A DNA stretch of 40,448 nucleotides. It comes from Chara braunii. Lineage: Eukaryota; Streptophyta; Charophyceae; Charales; Characeae. Position numbers and translations under genes: made by a program. The stretch is from assembly GCA_003427395.1 (NCBI GenBank), contig BFEA01000014.1:4995113-5035560 (forward strand), written 5' to 3'. The first letter of the stretch is position 1. Each line of letters begins with the position of its first letter. The notes below the pieces were generated by a model. That model saw only the letters and a program-made list of their open reading frames with translations, searched no databases and was not told where the DNA came from. Below are positions 1-11,002 of the stretch, in pieces.

Positions 1-32
1 CACACACACACACACACACACACGCACACACA
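1..32. repeat. (CA)n microsatellite at window edge
   Basis: A run of CA dinucleotides with one CG interruption. It continues to the window edge, so the true length is unknown. Confidence 0.95.
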
Positions 33-1158
33 GATTACAGGAAAAAGGAAAGAAGATTGGAAAGCCAGCGAAAGGAGAAAGTTTTAAGAAAACCTTTCAG
101 GGAGCGGAAGCAGAACGGCAGGTGAATCCAGCAAAAAGAAACCGCAGGTAAAAGACAACAAAGGAGCTCATGTAAGGCGGGAGGAAATCAGAACACAGGC
201 GGGCAAAAGAGAACAGGAGGGCTGCCCGAGCACAAGGAGCAGGCTGAAGGAGGGCACCACACGACCAGAGAGAAGAAGATTCAAACCCCAAACCCTGAGC
301 TCCTGGAACAGGGACTGGTCCCTAAGTCGCTCAGTCACGAATAACTGGATCAGGAAAAGGGATCCCATAGGAAAAGAAGAGCACTCGGACACAAAGTCTT
401 TGTTAAACCCAAAGACTGCAACTGGTTAAGTATACATTATTCCACGAGTGATGAGTTAACCCGGCCGGCGTACGCATATGCCGGAAAAATCCGTGTGACT
501 GTCTGCCGAAAAAAAAAGAAAGAGCACTCGGACACAGCACCTAGAATTCTGCAAGATACCGCTGGAATTAGAACTCTAACACGGGACCTCCATACGAAAA
601 GATAGAACATGCGGCGAATAGGACTACAGAGCAGGAGGGCAGAGGAAGGTATTTTCCCCGAGGAACCAGGCTTAGAAGGATTGGGATAAATGAACTAGGG
701 TTTAAGGTGTGGATTAAGGCCCAGACCCAGGACTAGGATAAAAAAGAAAAAAAAGAAAAAAGCCTTAGACCATGAGTAGAAGATGAAGTAGAGGAAGGTA
801 TTTCCGCAATTTAGGAACAGGCTAGACCAGGAGAAACTAAGGTAAAGTGAGGATAGCCCAGGGGTTAGGGTGGCAGAGGGTGGACCAAAGGGAAGGTAGG
901 CTAGGGTTTAGGGTTCTAGCAGACAGACTAATCAGGGTACAACATCTATAGTTCAAACTTCAAAGTAAGACTAGGATTAGGACTCTATTGAGTCTACTAA
1001 AAGGGAGAGGAGTGAAGCCCAGTAATTAAACAATCCAAGTAATCCTGACAGCCCAGTAGCTGAGAGGAGCAAGTGAGCCCCGTACCTGAATCAGTATCAT
1101 CGATACAGACCGAGTGGAACAAGAGCCCCCAGGGCATACCAACCCTAGAGGTTCAGAC
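33..1158. other. No gene recognised; purine-rich non-coding DNA
   Basis: No convincing open frame. The stretch is purine-rich with an A-rich run near 740-762. A short direct repeat (AGAGCACTCGGACACA) occurs near 376 and 521. A single TTTAGGG-like motif near 905-917 is not arrayed. Confidence 0.6.
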
Positions 1159-1468
1159 CAGGGTTGCATCCCTGCCGACCACCGACCGCGACCGCCGACT
1201 GTATTCCAACCGAAGAGTAGGGCCGACCGGTCGACGGTCTGCCGACCAGTCAGGCAACAAAAAAAAACATCCACTGATTTTTTTTCAAATCTGAGTTGGG
1301 AGCTGTACTTACTGCACTTGCTGAGTACAGCCAAAATCAGCTGAGAAACTTTGAGGATGAGGGGGGGGGAGGTGTATGGGGGGGGTGGGCTTGGAGTATA
1401 GGGGGGGTATAGGGGGGGGATAGGGGGTATTGGGGAGGGTAATCAGGGTGTTGAGGGCGGCTAGGGGG
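1159..1468 (+). mobile_element. hAT-like MITE, copy 1, cut off on the right by adapter sequence
   Basis: It begins CAGGGTTGCA and runs through CCGACC-rich subterminal sequence, a shared core (CATCCACTGATTTTTTTT, then CAAATCTGAGTTGGG) and a G-rich block (about 1,358-1,468). The same order is seen in the complete copy at 5,150-5,638. It stops abruptly inside the G-rich block, where the other copy continues, because adapter sequence starts at 1,469. The 8 bp to the left are GTTCAGAC. No coding capacity. Confidence 0.75.
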
Positions 1469-1506
1469 CTGTCTCTTATACACATCTAGATGTGTATAAG
1501 AGACAG
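1469..1506. other. Nextera mate-pair junction adapter (assembly contaminant)
   Basis: CTGTCTCTTATACACATCT is followed directly by AGATGTGTATAAGAGACAG. These are the two Tn5 mosaic-end halves joined head to head, which is the circularisation junction of Nextera mate-pair libraries. It is not genomic. The two sides need not be neighbours in the genome. Confidence 0.98.
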
Positions 1507-3310
1507 CAATATGCACAGTGCAGTTTTTTTGCACACTCGTTCAAAAACAGATGTCCGAACCAACCAGGATAACAACCAAAAAAAAAAAAGGATAATATAC
1601 ATAGACAAATATTATACATATTAGTATTATGGAAAATAATTGTACTGGACTTCGGTTGAATGGCACACACATGCAGCTCTCTTGATAGACAGATCATGAG
1701 TTCGGATCAAGATGATGCCACCAGAAGGGTAANAATTCGGTGCCTGAACAAACGGTGCTTTGCAAGGTAGTGATTTTTTGTAGAAAACCTTGCTTCTCTC
1801 CTTATCACTTCCAGTGGTTCTGAAAAAGTACTTTCCTATTCCTTTTTTGCGGTTAATTTACTTCACATAAAATTTTGTTCGTGTAGGAGGCCTGAAAAAT
1901 GTACTATCAGAATCTTTAAAAATTTTCGTGCAAACCTAACAATTTTTTTTGTTAGGTTTTCACGAATACTATGTTGAAGCCTAACATAGTCGTATTCCAG
2001 GAACATACAATAGCGATCTATGATAAAATAATAACCACAACAACTGAATTTCGATGACTTGCAGCAGAATGAGTGTGACGGTGTGACTCCTATGCAGTTG
2101 GGCTTGTAGTAAATGGTGGCAGTCACAATCAACAACTGATTGAAGGTGTAGTGACTTAAGCACTATTACCCATAAAATCGAGAAAGAGCTCTTAATCTGT
2201 CAATCCTTGCTATGTCTTGACCTGGTGAGCGTGAGCATCCCCTGCAGTAATTTGAGTTAACCATCGGCCTGGACCAATGTTTGAACTGTACCAGCGGCTT
2301 CCTTTGCTTCGCGGTCGCGGGTGCAGAAAAAGATGAGCGTAACAGCACAAAACCACAACTTACGCTGTGAAGATGGCCGCGGTGATAAAATACATCGTTG
2401 ACACAAACCTCATAATGATAAGGGTCGTGTCAGCGAACAGCGACACTAAGGATTTTACCACGACGACGACCTTAAGAACATGAATGATCTAACACTTATA
2501 ACAGACACAGTCCAACACTCATCAATGCGAAAAATGAGCATGAATCTTTCGGTAGAGTATGAAAAAAATAAATCTGTTGTCATTTCCACAACTCTTTTCT
2601 CCCATGCAGCCTTCGTCACGTGGGTGTATCTACGACTCATAATTATGTAGCCGGGGCCTGCGCCTCAGAGTGAGTGCCATCATGGGCCAGGTCTTTCATT
2701 GATCTCTCTTTATTACGCTCCCCCTTTCCTCGTTATCTTGTCTTCTACTCTTCTGTTAAATCCCCACATACTGCTTCCCCTCTTTCTTTCGCCAGCACAT
2801 GGTCGAATTAGCGACCAGGTTGACACAGTCGAAAATCCCACACGACGATCACACCACGACGAGGAACTTATCGATCAACATGATTGTGAATAGCCCGATC
2901 ACAGCAACCATCAACACTACGAGGCGACCCCGAAGATGAGCATCATTTGAACGAAGATGATAACCACAACTACTACGACGTACACAATGACGAAGAACAA
3001 TTCCACCAACTAGGCGAAGAATACTAATTGCACCCCTCTTTCTCTCTCTGTCGTACATAGCCAACTTCTTTAACCGGGTTCATACGGTCTCGAATAGGCG
3101 AAGTGGGTAGTTAACTTCGGATGCACGGACCTCCACCGTGACGAGCAACATGAGCGACATCGAGCATCACGAGGAAGATGGCCAATGTAGCAACCACAAC
3201 AAACAAACGGGCAATGTGGTCACGTATTGGAAAGCGGTCACCATAAAAAGCAGCGATCGACCCGGCCGAGAACTCCCCAATGAAGACAACCACGAGCATA
3301 AAGACGATTA
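1507..3310. other. No gene recognised
   Basis: Mixed-composition DNA with no open frame showing recognisable protein features and one ambiguous base at 1,732. It begins directly after the adapter, so its linkage to the DNA on the left is unproven. Confidence 0.6.
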
Positions 3311-3313
3311 GGC

Positions 3314-3395
3314 GGCCCCGCTCCTCTACTCACCAAATGTGCAAAATGAGAACGAATCTTCCATTGGAACATGGGAAATACATCACCATATCCAA
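3314..3395 (+). mobile_element. Foldback MITE (GGG-CTCGC family), left-end fragment
   Basis: GGCCCCGCT, CTACTCACCAAATGTGC, AAAATGAGAACGAATCTTCC, GGAACATGG and ACATCACCAT follow in the order seen in the other copies (14.6, 33.6, 35.5, 37.4, 38.6 and 38.7 kb). No right terminal repeat is found, so this is a truncated copy. Confidence 0.65.
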
Positions 3396-3399
3396 ATCC

Positions 3400-4044
3400 T
3401 ATGCTGCGCGCAACCTCTGACCTTTAGACCGCCGAAATCATACTCCTATCTCAAAATCCGACGACACCATCAGGTTTGCAGCGGTCGAAAACTCCCATCT
3501 CACCTTTCACCTTGCTCAATTTTGCAAAGGAACAAGCGAGATCCATACTTTCTCCTCCCTCTCATTCTTACTGCGCAACCTTTCTTTTTTGCCCCCTTAA
3601 CCTTCCCTCTAACAACGAAACTAACCATACAAACGAGGTCGCCACCCCTCAAAACCTCCAACTAGGACTTTAATCCGCCCAAATCCATCAAAGAAGGGGC
3701 GCAAAAAACGTTTTCCCCTTCTACCATATTCGTTTTCATCGTATTCGTCATCTCCCTTGCCCTCTTTCTGTTTATTTCTGTTGATGTCAACTCTACTTCC
3801 CCATGTCCTTTCTCTTCTGCCCCACTAACCTGGTCGAGCTAATTGAAGTGTAGGCAGGGAAAAACAACTCATCTACTATGGGGCCACACATTGTCAACCT
3901 TTGTGGTTGCGCCCGAATCAACCCTTCACATGGGAGCAAGCCTTCACGTTATCCTATGCTTAAATTAATCTGCATTTAATCGGGTGCGAGATTCATAGTA
4001 GAACTAAAACCGTGGCCTACATAACCTCCTCTGCACTAGAGGGA
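3400..4044. other. No gene recognised
   Basis: C- and T-rich DNA with short open frames of skewed composition only. Nothing supportable. Confidence 0.55.
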
Positions 4045-4205
4045 CCACGTTGCGGGTCACGGCCTCAGGATATCATCACCGGACTGACCAACTGAAGGTA
4101 ATTCCGAATTGCGGTATTTTACTCATCCCTTCTTCCAATGGATATTGAACTGAGGTCTGTATTTTAACAGATAAAGGGTGTACGAACTGAGCTAGGCCCA
4201 TTGGT
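4045..4205 (-). mobile_element. tRNA-derived SINE copy (short form), minus orientation
   Basis: Read on the minus strand, a tRNA-like head (GGCCTAGCTCAGTTCGTA, A-box-like, near 4,182-4,199) is followed by a B-box-like TCAGTTCAATATC near 4,141-4,153. Next come a short body and a tail related to GGTCAGTTCGGTGATGATA (about 4,068-4,085). The head, body and tail order matches the copies at 11.0 and 35.9 kb. RNA polymerase III-type internal promoter boxes are expected for SINEs. No TSD was identified. Confidence 0.6.
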
Positions 4206-5149
4206 CTCATGACCAGCTTCGGAACCAACACTAGTAGCGGTCCCCCCCCCAAAAAAAAAACGAGACTTCAAATAAAATAAAAATAAAGATAATAAAAAGA
4301 AAAAAACAGAACTTTAGACGGGGAAAGAGGGACTGCTGACATCTAACTGTCCCATCCGTCGGTCCTGGATTTTGGGCCGACAACAAACACTAAAAGGGAT
4401 AGTTCTGTGGTGGCCGTCAACCCCTCGGCTTCCTTCAAGCTGCTTCGTATATGCTCCGTCGCCAATCACTGGCCTCGATCCACGTATTTCCAACCGTAAC
4501 CAACAGTACTAGGCCCAAGGCTAACACTAGCAGACACACAAATCCATATAAACGGGTGTCACACGACGTGTGGGCCTACAAAAACACTTCAAAGCCACAC
4601 CTTTGGCCTATAACTCAACCCACAACCGACAAGCTCCTGCATTCGCCACACGAAGGGCCTGGTCCCTCTCATAACCATCGTGCACACACCCGTCGCACCA
4701 AGTCATGTCGCCTGCGCTGGTTCCCAAAGTACGAAAGTTTATGCACATCAGAAGCCCGAAACCACTTCAATTGAAACAATGGTAAATTTCTTTAAAATCG
4801 GTGCCGATAGTCCAACTTTTAGCGCCGATCTCATCGGATGCCCACCTCTGCACTTGCGCGCGCGTTAGTCAAACATACCGACCAAAAGAAAAGATCACTT
4901 TGTCCTAATTTAATCGAGACAAAAAGGTTGACCGACACCTGTGCCGACTCTAGAACATCAACAAAGTAAAAATCACACGCGCCTAAAAAAAATGCGCACC
5001 CACACACTTCCCATTCTTCCTCTTAACACACAATCGGTTGCAAGAAGAAGAAGAAGAAAAATTTGGCGGCGACTCGCACGGCGCACATAATTTTTATTTC
5101 AAACCTCATTTCTGTCACTTGTAAAAACCAGGGCGGATACCGTTGTAAG
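4206..5149. other. No gene recognised
   Basis: Contains a C9A10 run near 4,242-4,260 and an A-rich stretch (4,260-4,310). No credible coding sequence. Confidence 0.55.
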
Positions 5150-5638
5150 CAGGGTTGCACCACTGCCGACTGCTGACCCCGAGCGCCGACCGTGTTGCAG
5201 CCGACCAGTAAGGCCGACCGGTCGGTGGTCTGCCGACCAGTCAGAAAACAACCATCCACTGATTTTTTTTCAAATCTGAGTTGGGGGCTGTACTGCGCTT
5301 GCTGAGTACAACCCAAAGCCGCTGAGGAACTTTTGGGGATTGGGGGGGTTTATGGGGGGGGTGGGGTTGGGGTATAGGGGGGGTATAGGGGGGGTATAGG
5401 GGGTATTGGGGAGGGTAATCAGGGTGTTGAGGGCGGCTAGGGGGTGTTGGGGGCGGGTATGGGGGTGTTGGTGGTGTTATTAGGGGTTCTGAACCTCCAA
5501 AAACAATAAAAATTATTCTATTTTATTTTTTTGCGGGGTGCCGACGACCAACGACCGGTAGGTGCCGACCAGCCGATCGGTCGGCGGGTCGACAGCCAAC
5601 CAGTCGAGGGCCGCCGGCCGTCAGGGGGTGCAACCCTG
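5150..5638 (+). mobile_element. hAT-like MITE, complete copy (489 bp)
   Basis: Perfect 11-bp terminal inverted repeats, CAGGGTTGCAC at the left and GTGCAACCCTG at the right. Both ends carry clustered CCGACC/GGTCGG subterminal motifs, as expected of transposase-binding sites in hAT elements. The centre is a strongly G-rich block (5,336-5,475) with many runs of three or more G. Flanking 8-mers are GTTGTAAG (left) and GTTTAGAC (right), only partly alike. The right 8-mer fits the hAT target preference and is 7/8 identical to the left flank of copy 1 (GTTCAGAC). No open frame, so non-autonomous. Confidence 0.75.
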
Positions 5639-5639
5639 G

Positions 5640-6917
5640 TTTAGACAGGAAAAGCCGAGGTAAAGGATTGAGAGCAAAAGAGACCAGGAATAAGGTAGAC
5701 GCTCGTTATGAAGTACAGCACGAGGCTAACTTAGGCAGGGGTGAGGGGTTGGTACATCCTTCCCAACGGAAGTAATCAATGCCGTCCACTCGGACCTCTC
5801 AACTATAACAGGGAGGAGCATGTGTGTGTGGGTGCCAATTGTATTCCTTCATGACGTGCCGCTGCAATAGGATCCGGACCGATGCTCCCCAGAATGGACA
5901 TGGAGCCAGAACCGCACGGTTCTTTTTTTTTTTTTTGGTTTTTGGAGAAAGTCTACGGAGCAGCAGGGAAAGGGAAAAGGAGATAGTCTCAAGGGATGGG
6001 TCCACCGGCATATTTTGCAACCGGTAGTACGCTTCCATTCAAAACATCGATAGGAGCAGGTAAGTCACAGGCAAGGCAAGGGGGCGGGAAGTTCTGTTCG
6101 GACAAGGAACTTGGGAATGTCATCAAAGTCCCCTCCCTTCTCTTCCGGAGAACACCACTCAACTTTTTTTTTTTCCTGTTATTTTACAGAAGATTCAGCG
6201 TCGTATGCTAAAGGGGCTGATATGAGCATCTTCCTCTAGTAGCAGTCCACAAACTGCTAATAATACTATCTATTCCCTCATTATCACTACACTATTTATC
6301 TCCCACTATTACTTCCCACACCCAACACATCATTTGGAACTTTTTCAGCTACGTGAGGGCACGGGGAGTGAATTACGATCGGGAAGGAGCCGCGAACATA
6401 GACATTGCTATACCACCTCGGGAGGTCCCTCAGGTCCCTCAGGACCTTGACGAGGACTAAGCAGTATATGGCTGCCTGTCTTTTGTGTCTTTGTTCGTTG
6501 GCATGATTGCAGGTTGAATGAAGCCTCTGACGAGCCGGTTTAGTAGCAGCGGCGAAAGTTTTAGGGGAGCCGCACACACCTTCCTGGACGCGCGCACGAC
6601 AGAGATGGACGAGCTCTCCTACACCATGTTCGCGAACGAGCCAGTTGGTGCTTGATCGTCCCCAGCCAGTGGGATTACATGTTCAAGGAGAACCTGATGT
6701 CAGTGGGCAGGACGATGAAGGTGATGCATGGCGGGGAGGGCAAGCAGGGGGGAATGAGATATGCGATACGATCAAATGGAGGAGTAAGGGGAGGAGGGAG
6801 AATTAGCGGAGCATCTGGTCCAAAGGCAGGGAAGTAGAGGAACGGGGATTATGACCTACATGGGGATATATGATCGAGGAAGGCATCGGGACAGGCGGCA
6901 AGGTGTTTGAATGGTAT

Positions 6918-6948
<31 letters not shown>

Positions 6949-7115
6949 TGTTTGAATAGTAAGGGAGCTGGCGATATGTTGCATGGAGAGGACGCTAACT
7001 TCTCCTCTTTCCTATAATGTCAATGGAGTTTTACGCGGAAAAACTCGTTTTGAAAGGATTTCACAGTCATTCGCTCTGGTCCCAGTCCCAGTTCCATTTC
7101 CAGTCCCAAGTGCTA
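5640..7115. other. No gene recognised; poly-T and poly-A tracts
   Basis: Includes a T run near 5,922-5,937, a T-run near 6,164-6,173 and a 26-bp A run near 6,919-6,944. Open frames are short and show no family features. Confidence 0.55.
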
Positions 7116-7555
7116 GTTTCAGTCCTAGATCTGGTCCCTTGTACCATACTTCCATGCCCCAGATCAGGGGCCAATGCCAGAAGGACAATAAGCCCTCATA
7201 GGTAGGCTCCGGTAGGTACCAGTAGCCGTAGAAAAGCGGGTAGAAGTCGGTAGGCTTTTCGATCAGGTGGTCCAGTCAGCAGCAAAGCCCCAGGAAAGTC
7301 AGGAATCTTGTGGAAGCAACAAGCATCGACGAGCGGTTTCAGTCCTAGATCTGGTCCCTTGTACCATACTTCCATGCCCCAGATCAGGGGCCAATGCCAG
7401 AAGGACAATACGCCGTCATAGGTAGGCTCCGGTAGGTACCAGTAGCCGTAGAAAAGCGGGTAGAAGTCGGCAAGCTTTTCGGTCAGGTGGTCCAGTCAGC
7501 AGCAAAGCCCTAGGAAAGTCAGGAATCTTCCGGAAGCAACAAACATCGACGAGCG
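7116..7555. repeat. 220-bp tandem duplication (two units)
   Basis: Units 7,116-7,335 and 7,336-7,555 start with GTTTCAGTCCTAGATCTGG and end with CATCGACGAGCG. I count about nine substitutions and no indels (about 96% identity). Open frames running through both units come from the duplication, not from a recognised gene. Confidence 0.95.
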
Positions 7556-8187
7556 GTCCATCCCATAACCCGTAAAGAAAGTCCGGAAGTGAAACGTCAG
7601 ATAGAAAAGTCCAGTTGTTGAGGTTGTCAACACATATATTCACTTGTGTGGCCAGGGGGAACCGCCGCTGCGAACATGAAGCTGAGGGTAGAGGCAGAGA
7701 GAGAAAGAGCAACCATACCTGACATTGGCGTGAACTGGCTGGTGACCAGAGCCGCCCAGTGTGTGAAAAAAAGACGATTTTGTGAATTTGAGGTGATCCG
7801 CAAAGACAATCTTTCACTTCGTATCTCATGACATTGTGTGCTTCTTGCATGCGCACTTCGCTGTGAGATAGGTGTGAATCCTGTCGCGCACGGTTTGTAT
7901 CGGTTCTGTTCTCTCTCTCTGGGCTTTATTTGTCTTCTCTCACCACAGTCCTCTCGCTCACATCATATCGTTGATTACCTGCTGAATGATTGAACACGTC
8001 CGGGACGAAACTCGAAAGTATCCTCCACCTCGACCACCTGTCACCAAATTTTGTGCAAGCATGGTCCAGTATTCGACCAGGACCAAGGAACTGTCAGGCG
8101 GAATCGGACTTATCCTTCAAACTGATACTAGACTACCTGTTTTCCTGCTCGATGGCAGTTATGCTACACCAACTTTGCGAATGGCTC
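7556..8187. other. No gene recognised
   Basis: Unremarkable mixed-composition DNA with small open frames on both strands and no recognisable motifs. Confidence 0.5.
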
Positions 8188-8289
8188 GATGCTTTAGATT
8201 GCTATGTAGTCGTTCTCTCTGGATGATTTGGACTGCTACATAGTTGTTCTCACTGGATGCTTTGGATTGCTACGTAATCGTTCTAGCTG
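8188..8289. repeat. 34-bp minisatellite, three units
   Basis: Three exact-length units start at 8,188, 8,222 and 8,256 (GATGCTTTAGATTGCTA and variants). The 34-bp period is not a multiple of three and argues against coding. Confidence 0.9.
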
Positions 8290-8342
8290 GTGTAAAACAA
8301 TGTCTAGGCTACACCAGTGTAATCAGTGGCACTTGACTCATT

Positions 8343-8458
8343 TATCTATTATCTTTCTTTCTTTTTTTTTTCTTTTTTTCTTTCTTTTTTCCTTTATTTC
8401 TTTCTTTTACCATGCTCTTTCACCATGCATGGTGAAAGGAAGAAAGAAAGAATAATCA
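8343..8458. repeat. Polypyrimidine tract ending in a perfect 22-bp palindrome
   Basis: A CTTT-type tract (about 8,350-8,409) precedes a self-complementary 22-bp site at 8,417-8,438 centred on CACCATGCATGGTG. GAAAGAAAG-type purines follow. The pyrimidine and purine tracts extend the imperfect symmetry. Confidence 0.8.
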
Positions 8459-8460
8459 CA

Positions 8461-9544
8461 GCGGATAGTATGAACTGTGAGTAGTTGGAAATGGAATTTG
8501 TGACTCTTACCGACTACTAATCGACAGAGCGCACAATCCGATGATCAACCACACGAGACGACACACGGCTTCCTTGGAAACTGCCGTCTCCATGTTCGGT
8601 ACGCGTTTTCAACACGCATATTGAGAAAGGATGCCTCCTCTGATTCTCACCATTCTGGAGTGCCTACCCTAAAGCACAGCACCTAGACTTCTAAACCAGC
8701 TTGATGATCGCTGGTTGGAATCACCATATCGGATTGCCAATTAGTTGGTCCCATTGGTGTAGCCTAGACAGTCGGAAGGACACCCGTAAAAATAGGAACG
8801 ATACACAGAACACTAGCATGGCTCCTGCACAAGGATGACATGCAAAAATCGAAATATCTTCGTTCTGCTGCTCTTTTCACCATTTGCATGAGAGAGCATA
8901 TGTTTTCACCCAATTATCTAAAGGATCACACAATAGAACAACAATCCACTAAAGACGTGAACTCTCCCACATGAAAAGGGATTCGACTTTTTTCGTACTA
9001 GGTGCATCAGGTGCATCACTAAAGGGATGGGACATTAGCTTGATGGTTTTTTTTTATAAATATGGGGAACGCCTGCGCTGACGTCGATCATCTCTAACTT
9101 GCAAAACAATCAGTGAGTATGACCCAATGATAACCGAGACAAAAGTCTTCGCAATCAAAGCGCGGGGAAACCTCGTGTTCCCACCAATCACTCGGGAGCC
9201 ACGTATTTCATTACCTGTAGTGGTCTTTTTTCTTTTTTTTTTGGTTGTATGTTTCCTTGTTTCCTTTTGTTTTCTGTCTTTTGTAGAGACCTTAACAGTC
9301 ACCTCTTTCAATCCTTCCAAACAGTACCTTTGTCACAGTCACTCACTTCCTTCAAACAGGGTCTGTAATAGTCACTCTTCTTATTAGCCCTGTGTCCTGA
9401 GACTTCCCGGCCTTCGGTGCCCCTCACGCACCCACTCATCCGCCCAAGCCTTCATCCCTACCACCCACCCCTACTCGTCCACCTGCTGACCCATAAGGGA
9501 GTCTGCATCTACGCGTGTGACAGGCAACATCAGGCATGCTCCAC

Positions 9545-9548
<4 letters not shown>
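8461..9548. other. No gene recognised
   Basis: No supportable coding sequence. Some T-rich runs (9,047-9,055 and 9,227-9,242). Confidence 0.55.
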
Positions 9549-9601
<53 letters not shown>

Positions 9602-9682
9602 CGCGCGCGCGCGTGCGAGCGCTCTCGCTGTGTGTGTGTGTCTGTGTGTGTCTGTGTGTGTCTGTGTGTGTGTGTGTGTGTG
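9549..9682. repeat. Compound (CT)n / (CG)n / (GT)n microsatellite
   Basis: About 50 bp of CT, then a short CGCG-rich bridge, then GT repeats interrupted by TCT. Long open frames here (poly-Ser/Leu, poly-Arg/Glu) are low-complexity artefacts. Confidence 0.95.
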
Positions 9683-9813
9683 TTTTAGATTTTCCCCACA
9701 ACAGCCCCAATTCCACCCAGATGAATAGATTCAGAATCAAAGCAGTCTTTGTCCTATTGCAGACCACGAGAGCACTTGAGATGTCCAACATATTAAAGCA
9801 ATTTTATAATTAG

Positions 9814-9855
9814 ACAGTGTGTGTGTGCGTGTGTGTCATCATACTCACTATACAC

Positions 9856-9932
<77 letters not shown>

Positions 9933-9960
9933 CGTCATCATACTCACTATACACAACTCC
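9814..9960. repeat. (CT)n-(GT)n compound array flanked by a 25-bp direct repeat
   Basis: The identical segment TCATCATACTCACTATACAC plus AACTC occurs at 9,836-9,860 and 9,935-9,959 (99-bp period). The copies bracket a CT tract and a GT tract, and a short GT tract also precedes the first copy. Confidence 0.9.
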
Positions 9961-10405
9961 ACGAAGAAAAGCATGACTGCGACAGACTGTTTCATCGGAC
10001 TTTGACCGACTCACCAGGGGGTTGAACCCCGACAGTCCGCCCAGGATGCATTTGACCGATAGATAAGGAGTATCAAGGAGTCACATCGCCCAGAGTTAGC
10101 GATACCCATCCCTGAGAGAGAGGTGGTCGACTTCACTCACACCAACCCTGCAACCCTAGCAGACTGTGTGGGTGTGTGTTGCTTTTCCACACATGCTGCT
10201 TCACAGGTAAAGACACCTGATGTGCGCCCTCCATCCCTCCCTCTCTTCTCCATTCCGATCCCTCGTTTTCTCCATAACCACTTCGAACTACTTCTGACCC
10301 CATCACAACCGACTTGCTAAAGGGCATTGACGTCCTTCATTGGCCTCCTTCATCCAATTGTGATCAGATGAACGAGCCCTTATACGTGATCAGATGAACG
10401 AGCCC
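9961..10405. other. No gene recognised; dispersed repeat fragment at 9,978-10,020
   Basis: The motif GACAGACTGTTTCATCGG, then GACCGACTCA, recurs in related form near 13,270-13,312 and 13,427-13,465 next to GA arrays. It is a dispersed repeat of unknown type. The rest shows nothing. A 20-bp direct duplication (GTGATCAGATGAACGAGCCC) lies at 10,360-10,406. Confidence 0.55.
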
Positions 10406-10417
10406 TTGTACGTCTTC

Positions 10418-10535
10418 GCAAGGGGGAGAAGAGAAGGGGAGAAGGGGGGAAAGGTAGAAGGGTAGGGGAGGCAGTGGCGAGAGGGAGAAGGGGGAAGGGG
10501 GAAGGGGGAAGGGGGGGGGGGGAAGGGGGATGGGG
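10418..10535. repeat. Polypurine (GGGAAGGG-type) tract
   Basis: Almost uninterrupted purine on the plus strand, built from GAAGGGG and GGGAGAAG-type units and including a 12-bp G run near 10,511-10,522. Confidence 0.9.
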
Positions 10536-11000
10536 TGGCCGGGACGCTGGCAACGAGACCAGGCCAAGGGAGGCACACACCGCAGAGGCCGAAGGAGGCT
10601 ACGGCTATGGTGAGCGTTGCCAAGTAGAGTGACGGTGTGTACTGCTGCTCTTAATCGTATTTTTCTTTTTGATTGTGCAAATTTGCATCTTTTTTTCCCA
10701 TCCATCTACAAAAGACAGCAAGGTCAGATGTTACTCACAAACATGATCACCTCCATGTCCGTTCAGGGAAGTAATCAGTTGCTGAGCTTGCGAAGTCTTT
10801 TTTTTCTTCCCCTTTTTGTTTTTAACGCGGGCCATTTCTCGATCTGTGGTGGTAAAGTCATTTTCGATTTTTTCATTTTTAAAAAATATTGATCATTTCT
10901 CGATTTATGCGTGTCAGCCCTGCACAGGGGCCATGGTACTGCTAATCTTCTCTCTATCACTCCAATTTCAATGGATGTGCCCGAGGGCTTTGTCCATATT
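10536..11000. other. No gene recognised
   Basis: T-rich stretches and small open frames without recognisable features. Confidence 0.5.
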
Positions 11001-11002
11001 AT

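Noticed and set aside
900-920. TTTAGGG plant-type telomere motif
   Set aside because: Only about one and a half copies in purine-rich DNA, no array.
8188-8289. CRISPR-like regular repeats (also 20.7-21.6 and 38.8-39.0 kb)
   Set aside because: Units are contiguous with no unique spacers and no cas genes, and the genome is eukaryotic.
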